Below are positions 1 through 6,170 of a stretch of DNA of 8,404 bases, piece after piece. The notes under the pieces were generated by a model. That model was not told where the DNA came from, ran no database searches, and worked only from the letters and a program-made list of their open reading frames with translations. The translations under genes and the position numbers were made by a program. The stretch covers positions 1-8,404 of the forward strand of contig JANXQZ010000584.1 in assembly GCA_025353235.1 (NCBI GenBank), read 5' to 3'. This DNA is from Bryobacterales bacterium. GTDB taxonomy: Bacteria; Acidobacteriota; Terriglobia; Bryobacterales; Bryobacteraceae. Positions within the stretch are counted from its first letter, which is position 1. Each line of letters begins with the position of its first letter.

Positions 1-37
1 CTTTTTGGGATTGTGAAGGAATTCTGAGCGCCTTTTG

Positions 38-94
38 CCTCTCTGGGAGAGGGCGGCGCAGCCTGCAATGCAGAGACTTGCCCGACCCTCTCCC
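38..94. repeat. Nested inverted repeats downstream of the 108-1334 gene
   Basis: Three inverted repeats lie within 57 bases. GGGAGAGGG at 45-53 pairs perfectly with CCCTCTCCC at 86-94. CCTCTC at 38-43 can instead pair with GAGAGG at 47-52 across a 3-base loop, so the two pairings compete. Between the long arms is the near-palindrome CTGCAATGCAG at 63-73. The element lies just past the stop codon of the minus-strand gene, so it would form in that gene's 3' untranslated RNA. No run of T follows it on either strand, so it is not a typical intrinsic terminator. It could be an RNA-stabilising or Rho-related 3' structure, or one copy of a dispersed intergenic repeat; the sequence alone does not decide. 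Confidence 0.45.
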
Positions 95-107
95 TACCAG
101 CCCAGGG

Positions 108-1334
108 TTAATTCAGCCGTTGCGCAATTGGACAGTTGACGATGAAACTGCCTGACCCAAACGCTGCCCCGCCCGGGCCGGTTATCAGCCCGTCCTGGAC
201 CAGGGTCAAGAGATGAAACTCCTCGCGGAGTTGACCGCGGAAGCCTCTGGCGACAGCGTTCGCTGTCCACTCATACGGCTCGGCCTCCCATAGCGGGCTG
301 TAGTCCGGAGCAATCGTGGGAATGCCGCCTAGTACATTGTTTGGACGAAAGCCGTCGGTCAATGCCGCGATCAGCCCTTGCCGCTGCGGATTATCGCAGC
401 CGCCATCGGAGGCGCCGTTTATAGCCAGGAAGAGTCGTTCGACCGGACTGCCGAAACTATCGTCCTTGCCGAGAGCTTCCCGCTTCAAAATTGGGGCATA
501 AGTAGCACCCTCGATCGCGGCCGCCGTGGCGTCGCTGGACTCCATTGTTATATACCAAACCGGGCGGCCAAAGCTGAAGCCGTTGACCAAGTTCAGCGTG
601 ACGGTACTGTTGATGGCATCGATCGCCACTACCTGATCGTGGACTTTGCTATAGTCCGGGTTCCCGTTTGGAAAATTGATATCGCCGGCCTCGACGCCGG
701 AGGCTACGATGGACGCATTGTAGACCATGCCGCCCGCGTTGAGGACGCGAACCAGCGGGTTGTAGTCGGCGGTGCCAACTGAGCCGGCCGTCGCAGTCGA
801 CGGCGGAAAGATGGTCGGTCCGGGTACCACGTTGCGTTTTGGCGAAAAATCTACGAAGCCTTGATCAAAGACCAGGTTTCCCGAATCGTCGAAATTGGCT
901 GTGCGCGCGCTGTTTACGCCAAACCCGAGCTTCGCCGAGTAATTGATGCCTAGAAACGAGGCGACATTCGCATCGTTGACGTCGGTGAGGATGTACCATA
1001 TGGTCTTGTTGCCGTTATTTTTTACCGTTCCACGATAGAGCGGGAGCGTCAGGGTGCCCTTCTGATCGTCGATCGTGCCCGACTTCAGCAACTGCACCGG
1101 GCCAACCAGGCTCTGGTTGGTTGCCGAAGGAGGGGGGCCAAAATACGACAGGCCTACTGAGGCTCCGACGGACGCCGGCGCGGGAAATACATTGCAGCCG
1201 GGCCCAGGGCCGAATGGTCCAGGCCCTGGTTGGGCCATCGCCGGAATCACGATGGTGGTTGCGAAAACGATGCCGGCGGCGACAGCCAATGAGCCACGCG
1301 TGACATCGCGTTGTGAAAGACGATAAAAGTTCAT
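108..1334 (-). CDS. Secreted protein of unknown function with a duplicated module
   Basis: This 408-residue protein starts at ATG 1334-1332, behind an excellent Shine-Dalgarno sequence (AAGGAG at 1346-1341, 6 bases from the ATG). Residues 1-35 form a signal peptide: a basic N-terminus, a hydrophobic core at about 15-31, and likely cleavage after AMA at 32-34. The mature protein is therefore exported. A Gly/Pro-rich stretch follows (35-46, PGPG and FGPGPG). The body appears to contain two copies of one module. Copy 1 has WYILTD at 113-118, then DA, and later DYNPL at 190-194. Copy 2 has WYITME at 260-265, then DA, and later DYSPLW at 344-349. Three cysteines (47, 313, 401) could form disulfides outside the cytoplasm. 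I see no catalytic motif, lipobox or membrane anchor beyond the signal, and I cannot name the family. It is transcribed away from the permease gene and appears to stand alone. Confidence 0.85.
   Translation of the reverse strand: MNFYRLSQRDVTRGSLAVAAGIVFATTIVIPAMAQPGPGPFGPGPGCNVFPAPASVGASVGLSYFGPPPSATNQSLVGPVQLLKSGTIDDQKGTLTLPLYRGTVKNNGNKTIWYILTDVNDANVASFLGINYSAKLGFGVNSARTANFDDSGNLVFDQGFVDFSPKRNVVPGPTIFPPSTATAGSVGTADYNPLVRVLNAGGMVYNASIVASGVEAGDINFPNGNPDYSKVHDQVVAIDAINSTVTLNLVNGFSFGRPVWYITMESSDATAAAIEGATYAPILKREALGKDDSFGSPVERLFLAINGASDGGCDNPQRQGLIAALTDGFRPNNVLGGIPTIAPDYSPLWEAEPYEWTANAVARGFRGQLREEFHLLTLVQDGLITGPGGAAFGSGSFIVNCPIAQRLN
1204..1229. repeat. Perfect 8-bp inverted repeat inside the Gly/Pro-coding stretch
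   Basis: CCAGGGCC at 1204-1211 and GGCCCTGG at 1222-1229 are exact inverted copies with a 10-base loop. They lie in the 5' part of the secreted-protein gene, about codons 36-44, where the protein reads PGPGPFGPGPG. The symmetric Gly-Pro codons explain most of this symmetry. A very GC-rich stem in the mRNA just after the signal-peptide codons could also slow ribosomes there, but that is inference only. Confidence 0.4.
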
Positions 1335-2056
1335 GCTCTTCTCCTTAGTTTGTGCAAGTCATCTACTTGTCTTCAGAATTGAGAACACACTACGCCTCCT
1401 TGATCGATACGCGGCGCTCCTGTGGGCAACTGAGTAAACGTTAGCCACCGGAGCACACGGCATCCTCGTTCCAGGCGATGTGGCGCTCTCATGGGTAGGA
1501 GTCGAAGCAAACCGAAACTTCCCCCTCGACAAATTTTGGTTCGGCTATTAAATACTCGAATTGCGTCCGCGTTCCTGTAACCAGACCGGCCGACGCTCTA
1601 TGGCTCTTGTCTCACAAACAGCCGCCGGGTTGTCGTATATGCGATGCCGTCCCATCCGGCTGGTGCTTGGCTTTCGAGATCCGCTAGCCTGGTGTATCGG
1701 GACCGGTGGGTATGGCCTGCATTAGGGCGTCCACTGGCCAATCCCTGCCTTTCTCCGCAAGGGTGCACGTTGTTGGTCCTCCCGCATGTAGCGTGGTTGC
1801 CTCAGAAAACGGATGGTTCGCGCACGGACCAGAAAGGTGCGCGACGATTTTCGGGCAACGTCTTGGAGAAAGAAGTGCTCCCGGATTGGATACGCGAGCA
1901 CGAGGCACTGAAAAAGATTGCGCCGCCATTGCCGGAAAAGCAGAAGCAGCTGGTAACATCGTTGGTGCAATATAGGGAACTACGACAGCAATCCCGTGCG
2001 CTAGTGCGGCACCAAGTTGCGGACGCCGCGTCAAAGGCAAGAGGTAAGCGTAAGCT
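1335..2056. other. Divergent intergenic region, about 720 bp
   Basis: This region separates the minus-strand secreted-protein gene from the plus-strand permease gene. Positions 1335-1500 hold the Shine-Dalgarno of the minus-strand gene (1341-1346) and nothing else I can name; no convincing sigma-70 promoter for that gene was found by eye. Positions 1526-1556 are a small AT-rich island (see the promoter candidate). From 1581 the +3 frame is open up to 2084. Only its second half, from about 1854, has protein-like composition. No regulator gene is present. Many ADOP permease genes have a PadR-like regulator gene next to them, and none is visible here. Confidence 0.6.
1526..1553 (+). promoter_or_regulatory. 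Candidate sigma-70-like promoter
   Basis: TCGACA at 1526-1531 matches five of six positions of the TTGACA consensus. After a 16-base spacer, TTAAAT at 1548-1553 matches four of six positions of TATAAT. This is the most AT-rich spot in the intergenic region. If it is real, transcription toward the permease would begin near 1560 and cover the relic frame as a leader of about 500 bases. The match is weak, and the start site cannot be settled by reading alone. Confidence 0.2.
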
Positions 2057-2084
2057 ATGTCCAGTTTTGGCCCGGAACTCTTGA
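1854..2084 (+). pseudogene. Probable C-terminal relic of a lost gene, overlapping the permease start
   Basis: The +3 frame is open from 1581 to the TGA ending at 2084, and its first ATG is at 1644. No Shine-Dalgarno precedes that ATG. The first 70 or so residues are rich in Trp, Cys, His and Pro and do not look like a real protein. From about 1857 to 2051 the composition changes to a soluble helical protein, with LEKEVLPDW, EHEALKKIAPPLP and YRELRQQS followed by a basic tail (KARGKRK). This resembles the end of a real gene whose 5' part is missing or frameshifted. The last 28 bases overlap the permease gene in another frame. The helical tail weakly recalls C-terminal tails of acidobacterial rhomboid-type membrane proteases, but I would not assign that from this fragment. 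It could also be a chance open frame. Confidence 0.3.
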
Positions 2085-4597
2085 AGAATCTGCGCTACGC
2101 CGTTCGCGTGCTTTGGCAGAACCCTGGATTCACGATCGTGTCGGTTCTATCGCTGGCCCTTGGCATCGGCGTAAACACGGCCATTTTCAGCCTAATCGAT
2201 GCCGTGCTCCTAAGAAATCTTCCCGTAGCGGACCCTGAAAGCCTAGTGTTCGTCTCCGACCCCGCGTCCTCTGGCGTCTCGATCGGACTGCAAGGCGGAG
2301 AGCGCTCCCTCTTCTCGTTCGAAGAGTTCCGGCGAATGCGGGACCGCAACCAGGTTTTTACCGGGATGTTCGGCTCCGAGAGCGATGCTCGCACTTTGAA
2401 TATCAGCGTTGGTGGCGGCAGCCCGGAGGAAGTTCGTAGCCGCCTGGTTACTGGCGACTATTTTTCCATTCTTGGCATCAAGCCTACGCTGGGCCGTGCC
2501 TTTACCATGGATGACGAGAAAGCGCCCGGCAGCGACCCGTATCTGGTGATCAGCCACAAATACTGGAAAAAGCGCTTTGGCCTGGACGCTTCCATTCTCG
2601 GAAAGACAATCCAGATCAACAAGACGTATTTCACCGTAATTGGGGTCGCACCAGAAAGGTTTTTCGGCGAAACGGTGGGCGAGTCGCCTGACCTCTGGAT
2701 TCCCATGATGATGGAGCCGCAAGTGAAACTCGGCCGCGACTGGCTGCATGACGATCCGGCCAAGGCTGAGAAGGTGATGTGGCTGCATGCAGTCGGCCGA
2801 CTGAAACCGGGCGTGAGCTTGCAACAGGCGCAGTCCAGCATGAACGTGCTGTTCCAACAAATCCTGCGCGAAACCACCGGTTCCAATCTAACGGCGGAGC
2901 GGGCGCGCGAATTGTCGGAAGAAAAGATCAAGGTGCAGCCAGGCAGCCGGGGAGCGTCGCCGCTGCGGGATCAATTTTCGCAGCCTTTGCTGGTGCTCAT
3001 GACCGTGGTCGGCTTGGTGCTCTTGATCGCGTGCGCGAACGTGGCCAATCTCTTGCTCGCCCGAGCAACTGCCCGTTCTAGAGAGATCGGGATTCGGATA
3101 GCACTGGGGGCAAGCCGGACGCGCTTGGTGGTCCAACTTATGACCGAGAGTATCTTGCTGGCCATGCTGGGCGGCGTGTTTGGAATCCTACTGGCTTTCT
3201 GGGGAAGCAGTTTACTGTTGAGGATGGTTTCGCATGGGCCGACTCCGATTCCTCTGGATGTCCACCCAGACCTTCGCATGCTGGCTTTCACGGCAGCGGT
3301 ATCGATTCTGACCGGAGTGCTTTTTGGTTTGGCTCCGGCGCTGCGTGCAACCCGAGTGGACGTAAGCGCCACGTTAAAAGACAATGCGCGGGGAGTAGTT
3401 GGAAGCAGTGCGCGCATCACGGCCGGTAAGGCGCTGGTTGTGGCTCAGGTTGCGATCTCTCTTCTGCTCCTCATCGGCGCGGGCCTTTTCTTGCGCACGT
3501 TGCGCAATTTGCAGAACGTGGATCTGGGCTACTCGCGGGATAAACTCGTGCTGGCGCGCATCGATCCGCTGGCCGCAGGCTACCAGGGCGCCCGGCGCGC
3601 GGCTGTTTATACCACGTTGCTAGACAGGTTCCGGTCCATGCCTGGCGTGCGCGGGGTGGCGCTTTCAGAAAACGGGCTGTTCGGGGGGACGGAGTCCGCC
3701 GACCAAATTACGGTGGAGGGGTACAAGCCGCAGAAGCGCGGAGACGACAACGCCCGCTTCGATCAGGTAGGTCCGAACTACTTTTCGACAGTCGGAATTC
3801 CGATGCTGCTGGGGAGGGAAATAGGGCCTCAAGATTCAGGCGCAGCTACTCGTGCGTGCGTCATCAACGAGTCCATGGCGAAATTTTACTTCGGTAAACA
3901 GAACCCGATTGGGAAGCACATTACGGACGAGTTTCCAGATACTAAGATGCAGTTCGAGATCGTAGGCGTGTCCAGAGACGATCGGGATCACAAGCTGCGG
4001 GGCGATGTCCCGCGCCGTTTTTACGTCCCGCTGTTCCACGGATTGGGCGACATCGCTCCGGCTGTTTACTACGAGCTTCGCACTGTAGCCGACCCGGCCA
4101 GCGTGATTGCTTCCGTGCGCCGCGTGGTGGCGCAGGTGGATCCCACGATTCCCGTGATGCGGGCTAGTTCCCTCGGGGATTTGCTGGACGGGTCACTCAC
4201 GCAGGAGCGGGTAGTCGCGCAGCTTTCCTTGTTCTTCGGAGGGCTGGCGTTGCTGCTGGCTTCGGTTGGTTTGTATGGCGTCTTGTCCTATTCGATTGCC
4301 CGACGCACTAATGAAATTGGCATCCGAATGGCGTTGGGAGCGCAACAGGGCGCGGTATTGAGCATGGTTTTCCGGGAAACGATGATCGTGGTGGCGACCG
4401 GGATCGGGATCGGGCTGCCGCTCGCTATTATCGGAACCCGGTTTATTTCGAGCCAGCTGTATGGCCTGAATGCCGCCGATCCGCTCACCATCGCGGTTGC
4501 TTGCATGGTGCTGGCGAGCGTTGCCATGCTCGCGTGTTACTTGCCGGCTCGCCGGGCTTCGAAGGTGGATCCGCTCATCGCGCTGCGCTATGAGTAA
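2057..4597 (+). CDS. ABC transporter permease, ADOP family (duplicated MacB/FtsX type)
   Basis: This 846-residue inner-membrane protein has two fused MacB-type halves. Half 1: a transmembrane helix at about 25-50, a periplasmic core domain at about 52-300, and an FtsX-type block of three helices at about 308-332, 362-385 and 407-430. Half 2: a helix at about 458-480, a second periplasmic core at about 485-715, and helices at about 722-745, 772-796 and 809-830. Each FtsX block carries the same cytoplasmic motif, SREIGIRIALGA at 341-352 and TNEIGIRMALGA at 751-762, which marks the duplication. Length and layout match acidobacterial duplicated orphan permeases. MacB/FtsX-type proteins use a separate ATPase to drive periplasmic movements for export or signalling; no ATPase gene is nearby, as is usual for this family. 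The substrate is unknown. The start is ATG 2057, with GAGG at 2041-2044. The N-terminus (NLRYAVRVLWQNPGFT) matches the usual family start. The gene looks intact. Confidence 0.93.
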   Translation: MSSFGPELLKNLRYAVRVLWQNPGFTIVSVLSLALGIGVNTAIFSLIDAVLLRNLPVADPESLVFVSDPASSGVSIGLQGGERSLFSFEEFRRMRDRNQVFTGMFGSESDARTLNISVGGGSPEEVRSRLVTGDYFSILGIKPTLGRAFTMDDEKAPGSDPYLVISHKYWKKRFGLDASILGKTIQINKTYFTVIGVAPERFFGETVGESPDLWIPMMMEPQVKLGRDWLHDDPAKAEKVMWLHAVGRLKPGVSLQQAQSSMNVLFQQILRETTGSNLTAERARELSEEKIKVQPGSRGASPLRDQFSQPLLVLMTVVGLVLLIACANVANLLLARATARSREIGIRIALGASRTRLVVQLMTESILLAMLGGVFGILLAFWGSSLLLRMVSHGPTPIPLDVHPDLRMLAFTAAVSILTGVLFGLAPALRATRVDVSATLKDNARGVVGSSARITAGKALVVAQVAISLLLLIGAGLFLRTLRNLQNVDLGYSRDKLVLARIDPLAAGYQGARRAAVYTTLLDRFRSMPGVRGVALSENGLFGGTESADQITVEGYKPQKRGDDNARFDQVGPNYFSTVGIPMLLGREIGPQDSGAATRACVINESMAKFYFGKQNPIGKHITDEFPDTKMQFEIVGVSRDDRDHKLRGDVPRRFYVPLFHGLGDIAPAVYYELRTVADPASVIASVRRVVAQVDPTIPVMRASSLGDLLDGSLTQERVVAQLSLFFGGLALLLASVGLYGVLSYSIARRTNEIGIRMALGAQQGAVLSMVFRETMIVVATGIGIGLPLAIIGTRFISSQLYGLNAADPLTIAVACMVLASVAMLACYLPARRASKVDPLIALRYE

Positions 4598-4606
4598 ACC
4601 TACCTG

Positions 4607-4641
4607 TTGCTCTTAGGAACCGGGATTTTTCTTGCTCTTAG
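4607..4641. repeat. 10-bp direct repeat across the convergent gene ends
   Basis: TTGCTCTTAG occurs at 4607-4616 and again at 4632-4641, a 25-base period. The first copy contains the stop codon of the minus-strand gene (TAA, 4615-4613); the second lies in its last codons, within the Ser/Lys-rich tail. The pair spans most of the gap between the two converging genes. There is no hairpin followed by a T run in the 15-base gap, so I see no intrinsic terminator for either gene. The repeat could be chance or a trace of a small slippage duplication that altered the C-terminus. Confidence 0.5.
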
Positions 4642-6151
4642 ACGGCTGACCGGCAGCAGGCGGAACCTTCCGGATCTCTTCGAAGTATTGCTGAACGAAT
4701 TGCTGGTATGCTAACGGCACCTCATCGCGATTGATCTCGCCGCCCGCATCGGCATGCGACGCCTTGCGCTGAGAATATTGCGTCTTCAATTGCTGCTTCC
4801 CCGACGCTACCTCAACCATCACCTCGCCAGTCATGTTGGCCGTGCGCTTGCCGATGATCTCCGTAATCTTGCCCATCGCCGCGAGTTGCTCGGCTTCGCG
4901 CGCGCTCTTATCGCCGTCCTCTTTGCCGACCCCGCTCTTCCCGTCCTGCGACGGGGGCTTGTCAGAGCTCTTGCTGCCGCTCTTGTTCTGAGCCGACGCG
5001 GCCTTGTCCGAACTTTGCCCTTCCTGGTCGCCCTGTTGATCGGGACTCGACATGGCGTCCGATTGCTTGCCCGACTGCGGCGAGCCTTTATCGTCCTTGT
5101 TGCCCTGTTTCTGCGCCGATTGTTGCCCCTGCTGCGATTGCGAACCTGGCTTGCTTTCGTTACTCGGCTTTTGCTGCTTCAACTTCGACATCAGGTTTGA
5201 GAGCGCATCTCGCATCTTGTCGGCGAGACTGGAGTTCTCGCCGGAACTATTTCCGGTCTTATCCTGCTCTCCGCCAGGCTGCTTTCCAGCTTTGCTCCCC
5301 TCTTTGTTCTGAGCGGAAGAGTTCTCGGCGTTTTGGTTCGATCCAGGAGTTGATTTCTCGCCATCCTCCGTGGCTTCGCTGGGCTGCTGCATTGGATCCT
5401 GCGACTTTGTGCCGTTCGCTTTCGCGTTGGCTTCCGTGTTCAAATTCGCATTGTTTACATCGGGAGTATCCACGGTATTCAAGGCAGAGTCGGGAGCGCC
5501 TTGCGTGTCCAGAGCCTTGGACTCCCACGGATCTACCGTGAGGCCATCTTCCTTGGGGCGGTCGCTTGCAGGCTTGGGCGTGCCCGTTTTATTCTTTGCC
5601 GACGCCACCTCGCTCGATCCGAGCAGTCCGTCAAACGCGATTCCGACCAGCGACGATCGAAGATCCAGGCTGTGTGTGACGCCATAGCGGACAGCAAACA
5701 CGCTAGCCGCCACCATCGCAAGCGCTCCAAAGGCGTAGAGCGTCTTCGGGAATACAAAGGGCAGGCCCACCTTAAGATTCGCGTTTCGTGCGGCATCTTC
5801 CGCGCTCGCGCGCTGCCGTTCAATCAGTGCGGGAGAAGGGCCGGGATGCTCACTGAAGTAGAACGCCGTGGAGAGCTTGTCGTGCAGTTCGAGCTTGCGG
5901 TCAAGATCCTGGGCGAGCCGATAGGGAGAAAGGAATCGCGACTTGGCCCGGTACAACCCAATGGCCAGCCCAACGGCAAAAATCGCAACGAGCCAGAAGC
6001 CATTGAGGATCTGCGTGCCCAGGAGCAGCAGTGCGACCAAGCCTCCTAATGCGATCGTGCCCGCAAACAGAGTCTGATGGAGGAGAAGATGAGAGGCGTG
6101 GCGAAGTCGAGCCTGTCGGATTAGTCGTGCAAGTGCGCTATGCTCACCCAA
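4613..6151 (-). CDS. Membrane-anchored protein with long disordered linker and conserved C-terminal tail
   Basis: This 512-residue protein has a basic N-terminus, then two close transmembrane helices (about 28-48 and 52-67). A cytoplasmic-looking helical stretch (72-130) includes LAQDLDRKLELHDKLSTA at 79-96. A third transmembrane helix lies at about 137-156. Residues 180-415 are low-complexity, dominated by Ser, Gln, Lys, Gly, Asp and Asn and almost certainly disordered. One helical island interrupts this stretch (309-327, LADKMRDALSNLMSKLKQQ). Residues 417-495 are ordered again, with GEVMVEVASGKQQL and DEVPLAYQQFVQQYFEEIRK. The N-terminus and tail resemble membrane proteins found beside MoxR-ATPase/DUF58/VWA (Bat-type) clusters in Acidobacteria and Planctomycetes. 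That is inference, and no such partner gene is present here. It starts 19 bases after the upstream gene's stop, so it is probably the last gene of that operon. The start is a rare TTG. Confidence 0.82.
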   Translation of the reverse strand: MGEHSALARLIRQARLRHASHLLLHQTLFAGTIALGGLVALLLLGTQILNGFWLVAIFAVGLAIGLYRAKSRFLSPYRLAQDLDRKLELHDKLSTAFYFSEHPGPSPALIERQRASAEDAARNANLKVGLPFVFPKTLYAFGALAMVAASVFAVRYGVTHSLDLRSSLVGIAFDGLLGSSEVASAKNKTGTPKPASDRPKEDGLTVDPWESKALDTQGAPDSALNTVDTPDVNNANLNTEANAKANGTKSQDPMQQPSEATEDGEKSTPGSNQNAENSSAQNKEGSKAGKQPGGEQDKTGNSSGENSSLADKMRDALSNLMSKLKQQKPSNESKPGSQSQQGQQSAQKQGNKDDKGSPQSGKQSDAMSSPDQQGDQEGQSSDKAASAQNKSGSKSSDKPPSQDGKSGVGKEDGDKSAREAEQLAAMGKITEIIGKRTANMTGEVMVEVASGKQQLKTQYSQRKASHADAGGEINRDEVPLAYQQFVQQYFEEIRKVPPAAGQPSKSKKNPGS

Positions 6152-6166
6152 GATTCATTATCCCAG
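6149..6166 (-). promoter_or_regulatory. Ribosome binding site and TTG start of the 4613-6151 gene
   Basis: On the minus strand GGGA (6164-6161) lies 9 bases before TTG (6151-6149). The frame has a TGA stop two codons upstream of this TTG (6157-6155), so no earlier start exists apart from the intervening ATC. The nearby ATG at 6158-6156 is in another frame and stops after four codons (M-N-L-G). The next in-frame Met is near residue 146, inside the third membrane helix, which is far too late. TTG is therefore the best start. Confidence 0.6.
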
Positions 6167-6170
6167 AAAC

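Noticed and set aside
38..52. Intrinsic terminator for the secreted-protein gene
   Set aside because: A 6-bp stem with a 3-base loop is present, but no T run follows it on the relevant strand.
378..782. Plus-strand open frame of 134 codons opposite the secreted-protein gene
   Set aside because: The minus-strand gene has a strong Shine-Dalgarno, a signal peptide and internal repeats; the plus frame shows none of these.
2243..2860. Minus-strand open frame of 205 codons inside the permease gene
   Set aside because: The plus strand here encodes the periplasmic core domain of a well-recognised permease; the antisense frame has His/Ala/Arg-rich composition typical of shadows.
4754..5200. Plus-strand open frame of 148 codons opposite the disordered linker gene
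   Set aside because: It is rich in Arg and Leu because it reads the complement of Ser/Gln/Lys codons. The minus-strand frame is far longer and has membrane helices and a conserved tail.
5501..6049. Plus-strand open frame of 182 codons
   Set aside because: It lies entirely opposite the membrane-anchored protein gene, has no ribosome binding site that I can see, and has no recognisable motif.
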